From Flavobacterium pectinovorum (lineage in GTDB: Bacteria > Bacteroidota > Bacteroidia > Flavobacteriales > Flavobacteriaceae): DNA of 64,000 nucleotides. Below, in pieces: positions 8,522-16,833 of this stretch (within the stretch, counting starts at the first letter, position 1; each line of letters begins with the position of its first letter). The stretch is from positions 62,001 to 126,000 of the forward strand of contig NZ_RCZH01000008.1 of the NCBI RefSeq assembly GCF_006438875.1, written 5' to 3'. The position numbers were made by a program, and so were the translations under genes. Under the pieces are notes generated by a model. It was not told the origin of the DNA, did not search any database, and saw nothing but the letters and a program-made list of their open reading frames with translations.

Positions 8522-9334
8522 ATGAATATTTTAAAATTTATAGAAACATTTACTGATGATAGCTTAATGAGAAGCACTGGTTCAAGAAGAGACAGTTTTA
8601 ATCAGTTTGGAAATATTGGAAAAACACTGGCAATGGCATCAATTCCTTTTGGATTATCCGCTTTCGCCAATAAAGCATTAGCAAAAGATATTACTGCAAC
8701 ACCGGCAACTCCCATTGGAGCTTTGCAATTTGCCTTAACTTTAGAATACCTTGAAAACGAATTTTATGCAATGGCATTAGATTCCGGAGTAATTCCTGCA
8801 TCAGAAAATGGAGGACGAGATTTAAAAGTTTTTCAACAAATAGCGGCACATGAATCTGATCACGTTAAATTTTTAATTGCGGGATTAGGAGGAACAATGA
8901 GCGCCAATTTTGTTACAAAACCTACCTTTGATTTTACTGTTGGAGGTGCTTTTGATCCTTTTGGAGATTACCCAACCTTTCTGGCATTGGCACAAGCGTT
9001 TGAAGATACAGGCGTAAGAGCTTATAAAGGTCAGGCTGCAAATTTAATTTCGGCACCGGACTTATTAACTGCCGCATTACAAATTCACTCTGTAGAAGCA
9101 CGTCATGCTTCAGAAGTAAGAAGACTGCGCGGATTAAAAGGATGGATTTCTAACGACGAAAGAGGAGCAGGAATGCCATCAGCCACGCAAGCGGTTTATA
9201 ATGGCGAAGGATTAACAATGCAGGCAGGATTCAATACAGCAACCGCATTTGGCGCCGCTGCAGGATCAGAAGCTTATGATGAGCCACTTACAACCCAACA
9301 AGTTGTAGATATTGCAAATTTATTTATTGTTTAG
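8522..9334 (+). CDS. Exported ferritin-like domain protein, second of the pair
   Basis: 270 residues, same fold as its upstream neighbour: LTLEYLENEFYAMAL, IAAHESDHVKFLIAG, FEDTGVRAYKGQ and VEARHASEVRRL repeat the Glu/His pattern of ferritin-like helices. The N-terminus has SRRDSFNQFGN, a twin-arginine-like motif, followed by MASIPFGLSAFANKALA and a probable AxA cleavage site. Unlike the first protein there is no lipobox. The tail beyond residue 200 (GWISNDERGAGMPSA...) is Gly/Ala-rich. The two genes form an operon ending in a strong terminator, so a heteromeric or partner relation is plausible. Confidence 0.84.
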   Translation: MNILKFIETFTDDSLMRSTGSRRDSFNQFGNIGKTLAMASIPFGLSAFANKALAKDITATPATPIGALQFALTLEYLENEFYAMALDSGVIPASENGGRDLKVFQQIAAHESDHVKFLIAGLGGTMSANFVTKPTFDFTVGGAFDPFGDYPTFLALAQAFEDTGVRAYKGQAANLISAPDLLTAALQIHSVEARHASEVRRLRGLKGWISNDERGAGMPSATQAVYNGEGLTMQAGFNTATAFGAAAGSEAYDEPLTTQQVVDIANLFIV

Positions 9335-9355
9335 TACAAAAAATTCTAAATATTG

Positions 9356-9393
9356 AACCACCTTCGCGTTATTGTGAAGGTGGTTTTTTTTTA
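9356..9393 (+). terminator. Terminator of the ferritin-like gene pair
   Basis: AACCACCTTC pairs with GAAGGTGGTT, followed by nine T residues. Confidence 0.88.
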
Positions 9394-9453
9394 TTGTTTT
9401 AAATATAAAACTGATGCCCTGATTTTCAGCAGATAAAATATTCTTTTCAGGTA

Positions 9454-9484
9454 TTTGGTTTTAAAATAATTAATTGTACTTTTG
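9454..9484 (+). promoter_or_regulatory. Promoter of rplM-rpsI
   Basis: TTTG at 9454-9457, a 19-bp spacer and TACTTTTG at 9477-9484 match the Bacteroidota -33/-7 pattern well. Confidence 0.7.
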
Positions 9485-9504
9485 CATCCCCTTTATTGGG
9501 GATG
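9485..9504 (+). promoter_or_regulatory. Stem-loop at the 5' end of the rplM mRNA
   Basis: CATCCCC and GGGGATG are perfect complements around a TTTATT loop, immediately after the -7 element, so the transcript should begin in or at this hairpin. An L13-type leader regulated by its own protein is a reasonable idea, not shown. Confidence 0.45.
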
Positions 9505-9527
9505 GAATGTTTAATTAAAATAATATT

Positions 9528-9983
9528 ATGGACGCATTAAGCTACAAAACAGTTTCAGCTAGCAAAGCCACTGTAACTAAAGAGTGGATTGTTGTTGACG
9601 CTGAAGGTCATAACTTAGGACGTCTTGCTTCAAAGGTTGCAATGATCTTAAGAGGTAAGTACAAGCCTAGTTACACACCACACGTTGACTGTGGAGATAA
9701 CGTAATTGTTATCAACTCAGAAAAAATTAACCTTACAGGTAGAAAAATGGATGACAAAGTTTACGTACGTCATACAGGTTACCCAGGAGGACAAAGAACT
9801 TTAACTGCTAAAGTATTGCAATCTAAAAACCCTGCATTACTAGTAGAAAAAGCTGTAAAAGGAATGTTACCTAAAAACAAATTAGGAGCTGAACTTTTTA
9901 GAAATCTAAATGTTGTTGTAGGGTCTGAGCACAAACAAGGAGCTCAAAAACCTAGAACTGTTAACCTAAACGATCTTAAGTAA
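9528..9983 (+). CDS. rplM: 50S ribosomal protein L13
   Basis: 151 residues, full length. Characteristic stretches are EWIVVDAEGHNLGRLASKVA, RGKYKPSYTPHVDCGDNVIV, HTGYPGG and KGMLPKNKLG. L13 is an early assembly protein of the large subunit. The stop codon overlaps the ATG of rpsI by one base, the usual coupled rplM-rpsI pair. Confidence 0.98.
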   Translation: MDALSYKTVSASKATVTKEWIVVDAEGHNLGRLASKVAMILRGKYKPSYTPHVDCGDNVIVINSEKINLTGRKMDDKVYVRHTGYPGGQRTLTAKVLQSKNPALLVEKAVKGMLPKNKLGAELFRNLNVVVGSEHKQGAQKPRTVNLNDLK

Positions 9984-10369
9984 TGGGAGTTATTCACAAA
10001 ATCGGTAGAAGAAAAACCGCTGTTGCACGTGTATATGTTTCTGAAGGAACAGGAAAAATCACTGTAAACAAAAAAGAATTCGCAACTTACTTTCCAACTG
10101 CAACTTTACAATACAAAGTTTTACAACCAATGTCTATGACAGAAAATGTAAACAACTTTGATGTAAAAGTAAACGTTTACGGAGGTGGTTCAACTGGTCA
10201 GGCAGAAGCTGTAAGAATGGCATTAGCACGCGTTATGTGTGAAGTAAATGCTGAAAACAGAGCTATCCTTAAACCAGAAGGTTTATTAACAAGAGATCCA
10301 AGAATGGTTGAACGTAAGAAATTCGGCCAGAAGAAAGCTCGTAAGAGATTCCAATTCTCTAAACGTTAA
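9983..10369 (+). CDS. rpsI: 30S ribosomal protein S9
   Basis: 128 residues, full length. GRRKTAVARVYV near the N-terminus, GGGSTGQAEAVRMALARV in the middle and the basic tail KKFGQKKARKRFQFSKR that reaches the P-site tRNA are all present. Translationally coupled to rplM. 173 bp of structured, gene-free DNA separate it from rpsB. Confidence 0.98.
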   Translation: MGVIHKIGRRKTAVARVYVSEGTGKITVNKKEFATYFPTATLQYKVLQPMSMTENVNNFDVKVNVYGGGSTGQAEAVRMALARVMCEVNAENRAILKPEGLLTRDPRMVERKKFGQKKARKRFQFSKR

Positions 10370-10440
10370 TATTACCTGTCTTGTGCATATGGTACAAGAC
10401 ATTATCAATTTATTGAAATTAAAAAACACAGTTGTTGTTG

Positions 10441-10515
10441 CTCTCCTATCGAGGTAGGAAATAGTTTAGCATCTAAATGTATAAAGCCTGGGAAACCGCC
10501 ATTTATACATTGCTA
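10441..10515 (+). promoter_or_regulatory. Structured leader upstream of rpsB, candidate ribosomal-protein leader RNA
   Basis: A perfect 10-bp helix pairs AATGTATAAA (10476-10485) with TTTATACATT (10502-10511). TTAGCA (10466-10471) can extend it by pairing with TGCTAA across a 4-nt bulge. The apical loop holds GG-GAAA-CC. A smaller hairpin (CCTA/TAGG) precedes it. There is no terminator-like T run, which suggests control at translation. S2 autoregulation of rpsB-tsf is known in other bacteria; that this is such a leader is inference. Confidence 0.5.
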
Positions 10516-10542
10516 ATCAACAGAACGTAAACTAGTACAAAA

Positions 10543-11346
10543 ATGGCAAACAAAATAGAAGTTAAAGACTTACTAGAAGCAGGTGTTCACTTTGGACACA
10601 TGACTAGAAAATGGGATCCAAACATGGCCCCTTACATTTATATGGAGCGTAATGGTATTCACATTATCAATCTATATAAAACTGCAGCAAAAATTGAAGA
10701 AGCTAACGAAGCTTTGAAAAAAATCGCTGCATCAGGTAGAAAAATCTTATTCGTAGCTACCAAAAAACAAGCAAAAGACATCGTTGCTGAAAAAGCAAAA
10801 GCTGCAAACATGCCTTACATCACTGAAAGATGGCCTGGTGGAATGCTAACTAACTTTGTAACTATCAGAAAGGCAGTTAAAAAAATGTCTTCTATTGATA
10901 AAATGAAGAAAGATGGTACTTTCATGACGTTATCTAAAAAAGAGCGTTTGCAAGTTGATCGTCTACGTGCTAAATTAGAGAAAAACTTAGGTTCAATCGC
11001 TGACATGTCTAGACTACCAGCTGCATTGTTCGTAGTAGATATCAAAGCTGAACATATCGCAATAAAAGAAGCACAAAAATTAAACATTCCAGTTTTCGCA
11101 ATGGTTGATACGAATTCTGACCCAAGAGAGGTTGATTACGTTATTCCTGCAAATGATGATGCTTCTAAATCAATTGACAAAATTTTATCTTTAGTTACTG
11201 CTGCTGTAATCGACGGTCTTTCTGACAGAGGTTCTGACAAAGAAACTGAAGCTACAACAGAAGAAGCTGCGGCTCCTGCTGCTGTAGAAGCTGCTCCTGC
11301 TGCACCAGCTGTTGAAGCTGCTGCTCCTGCTGCAACTGAAGAATAA
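10543..11346 (+). CDS. rpsB: 30S ribosomal protein S2
   Basis: 267 residues. Core S2 motifs are clear: EAGVHFGHMTRKWDPNM, IYMERNGIHIINL, ILFVATKKQAKDIV, TERWPGGMLTNF and FVVDIKAEHIAIKEA. The last 40 residues form a low-complexity Ala/Pro/Glu tail (EEAAAPAAVEAAPAAPAVEA) beyond the S2 fold, a common but variable extension in this group. Followed by tsf after a 137-bp spacer with AATTCCAAAT-type repeats. Confidence 0.98.
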   Translation: MANKIEVKDLLEAGVHFGHMTRKWDPNMAPYIYMERNGIHIINLYKTAAKIEEANEALKKIAASGRKILFVATKKQAKDIVAEKAKAANMPYITERWPGGMLTNFVTIRKAVKKMSSIDKMKKDGTFMTLSKKERLQVDRLRAKLEKNLGSIADMSRLPAALFVVDIKAEHIAIKEAQKLNIPVFAMVDTNSDPREVDYVIPANDDASKSIDKILSLVTAAVIDGLSDRGSDKETEATTEEAAAPAAVEAAPAAPAVEAAAPAATEE

Positions 11347-11483
11347 ATCAAATTTAAATTCCAAATTTTAAATTCCAAATTCCAAATACAAAATTAAAAA
11401 CTTTATGTTGATAATTTAATAAAATTGGAGTCTGGGATTTAGAAGATGGAATTTTTACTTTTAACATTAAAATTCAAAATATT

Positions 11484-12446
11484 ATGGCAACAATTACTGC
11501 TGCAGACGTAAATAAATTAAGACAAACTACAGGTGCCGGAATGATGGACTGTAAAAAAGCTTTAGTTGAAGCTGATGGAGATTTCGATAAAGCGATACAA
11601 AACCTTAGAGAAAAAGGACAAAAAGTTGCTGCTAACCGTTCTGACCGTGAGTCTTCTGAAGGTGCTGCTGTTTCTTTTGTTAATGCTGACAAAACTAAAG
11701 GAGCTATTATCACTTTAAACTGCGAAACAGATTTCGTAGGTAAAAATGAGGCTTTCGTAACTTTAGCTAAAGAATTAGTAGAAAGAGCTATTAACTTCTC
11801 TTCTAAAGAAGAATTTTTAGCTTCAGATTTCAACGGAATTACTGTTGCTGAAAAATTAATCGAGCAAACTGGTGTTATCGGTGAAAAAATCGAAATCGGT
11901 GGTTTTGAAATCTTAGAAGGCGCTTTCGTTGGATCTTATGTTCACGTTAACAAAATTGCTGCATTAACTTCAATTTCTGCACCAATTGCTAATGGTGACG
12001 TTTTAACTAAAGACATCTCTATGCAAGTTGCTTCTATGGGAGCTGATACATTATCTTACAAAGATTTTGATCCTGCTTTCGTTGCTTCTGAGCTTGCTGC
12101 TCGTATTGCTATAATCGAAAAAGAAAATGAAGAAGCAAAACGTTTAGGAAAAACTTTAAAAAATGTTCCTAAATATATCTCTTTCTCTCAATTAACTGAA
12201 GAAGTTATAAAACAAGCCGAAGAAGATGCTAAAGCTGAATTAAAAGCTGAAGGTAAACCAGAACAAATTTGGGATAAAATTATTCCAGGAAAAGTTCAAC
12301 GTTTCATCTCTGACAATACTACTTTAGATCAAGAGAAAGCTTTATTAGATCAAAACTTTATCAAAGATGACAGTAAAAAAGTAAGCGATTACGTTAAAGG
12401 ATTCAACGTTGAAATTACAGGTTTCAAAAGAGTTACTTTAGGTTAA
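11484..12446 (+). CDS. tsf: Elongation factor Ts
   Basis: 320 residues. It exchanges GDP for GTP on EF-Tu. The N-terminal UBA-like part (VNKLRQTTGAGMMDCKKALVEADGDFDKAIQNLREKG) and the conserved NCETDFVGKNEAF core motif are present, followed by the two-part core domain to GFKRVTLG. The length is typical for Bacteroidota EF-Ts, which is longer than the E. coli protein. It follows rpsB as in most bacteria and ends at a strong terminator. Confidence 0.98.
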   Translation: MATITAADVNKLRQTTGAGMMDCKKALVEADGDFDKAIQNLREKGQKVAANRSDRESSEGAAVSFVNADKTKGAIITLNCETDFVGKNEAFVTLAKELVERAINFSSKEEFLASDFNGITVAEKLIEQTGVIGEKIEIGGFEILEGAFVGSYVHVNKIAALTSISAPIANGDVLTKDISMQVASMGADTLSYKDFDPAFVASELAARIAIIEKENEEAKRLGKTLKNVPKYISFSQLTEEVIKQAEEDAKAELKAEGKPEQIWDKIIPGKVQRFISDNTTLDQEKALLDQNFIKDDSKKVSDYVKGFNVEITGFKRVTLG

Positions 12447-12465
12447 TATATTATTATTTCAATAT

Positions 12466-12502
12466 AAAAAGCCCGAATATTAATTTATTCGGGCTTTTTT
12501 TT
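12466..12502 (+). terminator. Terminator of tsf
   Basis: AAAGCCCGAATA and TATTCGGGCTTT form a 12-bp stem followed by T residues, 20 bp after the tsf stop. Confidence 0.9.
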
Positions 12503-12660
12503 GTTTAATAATTTCTTGATTCATAAGATTAATCAAGAGTTTATAATTTAAAGCTAATCAGAAAAAGAGTACTTCACAAAAGTTTCTATCCAATAATCTA
12601 ACAAGATTTTCGAATACTGTATCGAATAGATCTCTTGTAAAAATCCGGGCATTTTTTGAA

Positions 12661-12945
12661 TAGGCTCCAGCTTTAGCTGGAGTTTATATAAATCAGTTTG
12701 AATGGCTTTAGCCAAAAATGCGTGATTTGGCTAAAGCCTTATAATTCCTATTTTAAATATCTCCAGCTAAAGCACAATGTCATTAAGTTAAGCTTTTTTT
12801 AGATAATTAAGACTGGAAAAAAAATCGCGCAAAGTCGCAAAGCCGCCAAGTTTACATACATTTTCTTTGCGACTCTGCGACTTTGCGCGAGATTTATTCG
12901 GCAATATTCCCTTAACTTAATGACATTGAACTAAAGCTGGCGACT
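12661..12945. repeat. Block of CCAGCTTTAGC-type repeats interrupted by a MITE-like element
   Basis: The 577-bp stretch between tsf and the M3 peptidase gene has no gene. It holds CTCCAGCTTTAGCTGGAG near 12667-12684, then TGGCTTTAGCC / TTGGCTAAAGCC, then CTCCAGCTAAAG, which is broken by the element at 12773-12930 and resumes as CTAAAGCTGGCG. These are palindromic intergenic repeats without coding capacity. Confidence 0.7.
12773..12930. mobile_element. MITE-like nested palindromic element, copy A, with 6-bp target duplication
   Basis: Termini CAATGTCATTAAGTTAAG and CTTAACTTAATGACATTG are perfect 18-bp inverted repeats (12775-12928). Inside, CGCGCAAAGTCGCA is mirrored by TGCGACTTTGCGCG, giving a second long stem. 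The hexamer CTAAAG flanks the element on both sides (12767-12772 and 12931-12936). A near-identical copy in opposite orientation is at 40913-41063. No ORF, so it would need a transposase in trans. Confidence 0.78.
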
Positions 12946-12971
12946 ACTCAAATTCCAAATTAAAATAAAAA

Positions 12972-13004
12972 AAATCCCCGAATAATTACATTATCCAGGG
13001 ATTT
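12972..13004 (-). terminator. Terminator of the M3 peptidase gene
   Basis: AAATCCC pairs with GGGATTT with further inner pairing (AATAAT/ATTAT); the plus-strand A run at its left gives T residues on the minus strand. Confidence 0.75.
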
Positions 13005-13023
13005 CAATAAAAATCTAATTTTA

Positions 13024-15141
13024 CTATTTTTTATCTATTATAGGAAAATTTCTCGCACGCATTAAAGCATCAGATTTCGGAGCTCTTCCTCTAAAATTTT
13101 CATAAGCTTTCTCCTGATCAATAGTGTTTCCTACACTAAAAATATCATCGTAAAGACGTTTAGCAACTTCTTTATCATACGGTCCTTTTCCTTCAGTAAA
13201 AGCTTCCCAAGCATCTGCATTAATAACATCTGCCCATAAATAACTGTAATATCCGGCAGCATATCCATCACCAGAGAAAATATGTTCGAATTGAGGAATT
13301 CTGTGACGCATCACAATTTCTGACGGCATATGAAGCGCATCTAAAGTTTCTTTTTCGAATTTATGAGGATCAATAGTTGTTGTTGCTAAGTGAAGTTTCA
13401 TGTCAATTAAAGAACTTGAAATAGTTTCTACAGTAGAAAAACCTTCACCAAAATTAGCTGCTTTTTCAATTCTGTCCACCAATGCTTGCGGCAATGGTTG
13501 ATTTGTTTTATAATGCAAAGCAAATTTATTCAATACTTCGGGAGTAGATAACCAGTGTTCCAACAATTGCGAAGGAAATTCTACGTAATCTCTCGCAACA
13601 TTTGTACCTGATAAACTAGGATATGTTACATTAGAACACAATCCGTGAAGTGCATGACCAAATTCATGGAATAAAGTTGTTGCATCTTCCCAGGAAATTA
13701 AAATCGGTTCATTTGCAGTTCCTTTTATAAAATTACAATTATTAGACACAATTGTAAGAACATCTCCATCCATTCTTTGCTGCTCGCGATAGGCATTCAT
13801 CCATGCACCAGAACGTTTTCCGGTACGCGCATAAGGATCAAAATACCACAACCCAACAACTTTACCTGTAACTTTATTACTTACTTCCCAAACACGTACA
13901 TCCGGATGATATACGGGAACAGTTGTAATTTGCTTAAAGCTTAAATTAAATAATTCACCGGCAACCCAAAACATACCTTCACGTAAGTTTTCTAATTGCA
14001 AGTAGGGTTTAACTTCATTTTGATCCAAATCATACTTTGCTTTTCTTACTTTCTCAGCATAATAACGATAATCCCAAGGTTGAATTTTAAATTTCCCACC
14101 TTCAGCATCAACAATTTTCTGCATTTCGGCAACATCCTGATGTACCTTTTCTACCGCAGGCTCCCAAACTGATAACATTAAATCTAAAGTTTTCTTAGGA
14201 TCTTTTGCCATTTTGTTCGACAAACTCCAATCTGCAAAAGTAGGAAAACCTAATAGATTTGCTTTTTGAGTACGCAATTGCAAAATAGAAACAAGTGTAG
14301 CATTGTTATCATTTGCATTTCCATTATCACCACGCTTTACAAAAATATCAAATGCTTTTTCTCTTAAATCTCTGCGAGTCGAGAAAGTCAAAAACGGCTC
14401 AATAGAAGAACGAGTATTTGCAACGCAACCTAAAACATCCAACTTTCTGCTTTTTGCCTCAGCAATTGCAGCATTTTTTACTTCGGTTGGCAAACCATCA
14501 AAATCACTTTCTGTTTTTAATGCTACATATTGATTATGCTCTTCTGCCAATAAATTTTGACTGAACTTTGTAAAAAGACTTGCTAATTCCTGATTAATTT
14601 TAGCTACTTTTTCTTTATCTTTTTCATTTAATTTAGCACCCTCACGAACAAAATCAGTATAATATAACCAAATTAATCGTTGTTGCTCGCTTGTAAGTTT
14701 TTTACTTTCCTTTGAGTTATATAAAGTTTCTATTCTCAGGAACAATTTTTTGTTTTGCAAAATTTTGTCATTGAAAGCAGCTAATTTAGGAGACATTTCT
14801 GTTTCAACAGCATCAAATTCAGGAGTACTTAAAGTCGAACCGTAAATCCCATAAACGGCATAAATTCGAGATGCCGTTTGACCTGAACGCTCCATGGCAG
14901 CAATGGTATTATCAAAAGTTGGTACTTTGGGATTGTTTACAATAGCATCAACCTCATTTAATTTTTCCTGAATTGCAAATTGAAGCGCAGGTTTAAAATC
15001 CGATACTTTATACTCATTAAAAGCAGGAACTCCTCCGTAAGGTCCTGTCCATTTTTTAAGCAATGGATTATCCGAATTAGTTTGTGCGTTTACCGCAAAT
15101 AAAGTTGTTCCCATGAGAAAAATCGTTATTATTTTTTTCAT
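13024..15141 (-). CDS. dcp: M3-family zinc peptidase (peptidyl-dipeptidase Dcp-like)
   Basis: 705 residues with a signal peptide (KKIITIFLMGTTLFAVNAQ), so periplasmic or surface-exposed. The thermolysin-like zinc site HEFGHALHG is at about residue 490, within the M3 signature FHEFGHALHGLCSN. The N-terminal half (DNPLLKKWTGPYGGVPAFNEYKVSDFKPALQFAI) matches the start of Dcp-type enzymes, which remove dipeptides from peptide C-termini; oligopeptidase A is the related alternative. It stands alone between repeat-rich spacers. A TACATTTG on the minus strand at 15186-15193 is a candidate -7 element. Confidence 0.93.
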   Translation of the reverse strand: MKKIITIFLMGTTLFAVNAQTNSDNPLLKKWTGPYGGVPAFNEYKVSDFKPALQFAIQEKLNEVDAIVNNPKVPTFDNTIAAMERSGQTASRIYAVYGIYGSTLSTPEFDAVETEMSPKLAAFNDKILQNKKLFLRIETLYNSKESKKLTSEQQRLIWLYYTDFVREGAKLNEKDKEKVAKINQELASLFTKFSQNLLAEEHNQYVALKTESDFDGLPTEVKNAAIAEAKSRKLDVLGCVANTRSSIEPFLTFSTRRDLREKAFDIFVKRGDNGNANDNNATLVSILQLRTQKANLLGFPTFADWSLSNKMAKDPKKTLDLMLSVWEPAVEKVHQDVAEMQKIVDAEGGKFKIQPWDYRYYAEKVRKAKYDLDQNEVKPYLQLENLREGMFWVAGELFNLSFKQITTVPVYHPDVRVWEVSNKVTGKVVGLWYFDPYARTGKRSGAWMNAYREQQRMDGDVLTIVSNNCNFIKGTANEPILISWEDATTLFHEFGHALHGLCSNVTYPSLSGTNVARDYVEFPSQLLEHWLSTPEVLNKFALHYKTNQPLPQALVDRIEKAANFGEGFSTVETISSSLIDMKLHLATTTIDPHKFEKETLDALHMPSEIVMRHRIPQFEHIFSGDGYAAGYYSYLWADVINADAWEAFTEGKGPYDKEVAKRLYDDIFSVGNTIDQEKAYENFRGRAPKSDALMRARNFPIIDKK

Positions 15142-15185
15142 TATTAGTAATTTGATTCAATATAAAATTAAACATGTTATGGTTC

Positions 15186-15193
15186 CAAATGTA
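15186..15193 (-). promoter_or_regulatory. Candidate -7 promoter element of the M3 peptidase gene
   Basis: Minus-strand TACATTTG matches TAnnTTTG, 45 bp before the start codon. No clear -33 element. Confidence 0.4.
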
Positions 15194-15291
15194 ACTAAAA
15201 ATCAGTATTAGAATGAAAATTTTAACTTTCAGACTAGTATCTAACTAGACTTAATTAATAATTATACATTTCCAGTTATAAAGAAATAGTT

Positions 15292-15299
15292 TAAATTTG
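15292..15299 (+). promoter_or_regulatory. Candidate -7 promoter element of the yhhQ-like gene
   Basis: TAAATTTG, 22 bp before the start codon. The -33 element is not obvious. Confidence 0.4.
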
Positions 15300-15321
15300 A
15301 AATGTCATTTATTACATCAAT

Positions 15322-15996
15322 ATGTTTAAAACCAGAAAAGAAATCGTTTTTGTAATTTTAGCAGGTATTTTTATAACCAACGCTGTTGTTGCAGAGCTTA
15401 TTGGAGGAAAATTAATTCAAATTGGACCATTTGTCATGAGTATCGGAATTTTGCCGTGGCCCATTGTATTTCTTACAACAGATTTAATCAATGAGTATTT
15501 TGGAGAAAAGGGAGTAAAAAAACTCTCTTTTATAACCGCTTGTTTAATTGCGTATGCATTTTTAATATTATTTATGGCAATCGTTATTCCAGCTGCAAAA
15601 GGAATAAGTCCCGTAAATGACGAGCAATTTCAAGCAGTTTTCGGGCAAAGTATGTGGATTATTGTAGGTAGCTTAATCGCTTTTATGGCGTCGCAATTAA
15701 TCGATGTATGGATCTTTTGGTTTTTCAAAAGACGAACCGGAGAAAGAAAAATATGGCTTAGAACGACCGGATCTACCGTAATTTCACAATTATTTGACTC
15801 TTTTATTGTACTTGGAATCGCATTTTGGTTACCCGGAAAAATTGATTTTGACACCTTTATTTCATCAGGTTTAACTGGATATATATTCAAGCTTACCGTT
15901 GCTGTTGTATTAACTCCACTAATTTATGCAGGACATCATCTGATAAAAAAATACCTGGAAAACGACCCAAATTCACAAAATAAAGATCAAGAATAA
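15322..15996 (+). CDS. yhhQ: Queuosine precursor transporter (YhhQ family)
   Basis: 224 residues with about six hydrophobic segments. FVILAGIFITNAVVAELIGGKLI near the N-terminus and PWPIVFLTTDLINEYFGEKGVKKL are characteristic of the YhhQ/DUF165 (VUT) family, inner-membrane importers of queuine precursors such as preQ0 or preQ1 for tRNA wobble modification. The substrate is assigned from the family. The stop codon overlaps the ATG of tag by one base, so the two are co-translated, although no functional link is known. Confidence 0.88.
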   Translation: MFKTRKEIVFVILAGIFITNAVVAELIGGKLIQIGPFVMSIGILPWPIVFLTTDLINEYFGEKGVKKLSFITACLIAYAFLILFMAIVIPAAKGISPVNDEQFQAVFGQSMWIIVGSLIAFMASQLIDVWIFWFFKRRTGERKIWLRTTGSTVISQLFDSFIVLGIAFWLPGKIDFDTFISSGLTGYIFKLTVAVVLTPLIYAGHHLIKKYLENDPNSQNKDQE

Positions 15997-16565
15997 TGAC
16001 AGTACAAGAACCTATTCGATGTGGCTGGTGCACTGCCAGCGATTTATACAAAAAATATCATGACGAAGAATGGGGCGTTCCAGTTTACGACGACGCGACT
16101 TTATTCGAGTTTTTAATTTTGGAGACTTTTCAGGCAGGTTTAAGCTGGATCACTATCTTAAACAAAAGAGAGAATTTCAGAAATGCCTTTGATCATTTTG
16201 ATTATAAAAAAATAGCCAATTATTCTGAAGATAAAATCGAAGAATTATTACAAGACACTGGAATTATCCGTAATAAACTTAAAATAAAATCGGCGGTTTC
16301 AAATGCTCAGGCATTCCTGAAAATTCAGGAAGAATTTGAAAGTTTCTCCGATTATATTTGGAAATTCACCAATGGAAAACCCATCATCAACAATCCGAAA
16401 ACATCAAAAGACGTTCCCGCTACTACTCCACTTTCTGATGAAATTAGTAAAGATTTAAAAAAAAGAGGATTTAAATTTGTTGGTTCAACCGTAATTTACG
16501 CGCACATGCAAGCCACCGGAATGGTCAACGATCACGCCGAAGATTGCTGGACGAGGGTCAAGTAA
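15996..16565 (+). CDS. tag: DNA-3-methyladenine glycosylase I
   Basis: 189 residues. The N-terminus IRCGWCTASDLYKKYHDEEWGVP and the C-terminal HAEDCW provide the Cys/His zinc ligands of Tag. ETFQAGLSWITILNKRENFRNAF carries the conserved catalytic region; GFKFVGSTVIYAHMQATGMVNDH is also typical. It removes 3-methyladenine from alkylated DNA. The main alkylation-repair cluster lies 28 kb away (44.7-47.5 kb), so this gene is expressed separately, from the yhhQ promoter. Confidence 0.96.
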   Translation: MTVQEPIRCGWCTASDLYKKYHDEEWGVPVYDDATLFEFLILETFQAGLSWITILNKRENFRNAFDHFDYKKIANYSEDKIEELLQDTGIIRNKLKIKSAVSNAQAFLKIQEEFESFSDYIWKFTNGKPIINNPKTSKDVPATTPLSDEISKDLKKRGFKFVGSTVIYAHMQATGMVNDHAEDCWTRVK

Positions 16566-16567
16566 AA

Positions 16568-16675
16568 CAGTTTTCAGTCGCAGTCTTTAGTCTGAGTCAC
16601 AGTCAAAGTTTTCAGTTTTTTAAAGCTTGTTATTTTAAGTTAAAGACTGAAAACTGAGAACCGAGACTGAAAACT
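16568..16675. repeat. Inverted AT-rich spacer repeat (AGTTTTCAGTC type)
   Basis: CAGTTTTCAGTCGCAGTC and repeats of it early in the stretch are mirrored by GACTGAAAACTGAGAACC and GACTGAAAAC later on. It lies between tag and the thi riboswitch and may form a long weak hairpin. Confidence 0.45.
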
Positions 16676-16688
16676 TTAAAAAAAACAT

Positions 16689-16696
16689 TATATTTG
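16689..16696 (+). promoter_or_regulatory. -7 promoter element of the thiamine operon
   Basis: TATATTTG matches TAnnTTTG and lies just before the riboswitch aptamer, which fits a transcription start around 16701. Confidence 0.5.
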
Positions 16697-16705
16697 CTTC
16701 ACACT

Positions 16706-16785
16706 TTAGGGGTGTCTACTAATAAAGTAGGCTGAGATTTTACCCTCTGAACCTGATCTAGTTCATACTAGCGTAGGGAAAAGTA
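16706..16785 (+). promoter_or_regulatory. TPP riboswitch of the thi operon
   Basis: The conserved THI-box blocks appear in order: GGGGTG, GGCTGAGA, ACCC, GAACCTGATCTAGTTCATAC and GCGTAGGGAA. Binding of thiamine pyrophosphate is expected to shut down the operon beginning with thiS. No intrinsic terminator with a T run follows directly, which suggests control of translation initiation, but a REP-like palindrome lies between aptamer and thiS and could be part of the expression platform. Confidence 0.95.
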
Positions 16786-16833
16786 AGATGACTTCTGCGC
16801 GCATTTTTATGCGCAATTGTAGCCATTCCTAGA

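Noticed and set aside
12447..13023. A small gene in the spacer after tsf
   Set aside because: No ORF of useful length; the space is explained by terminators, repeats and the MITE-like element.
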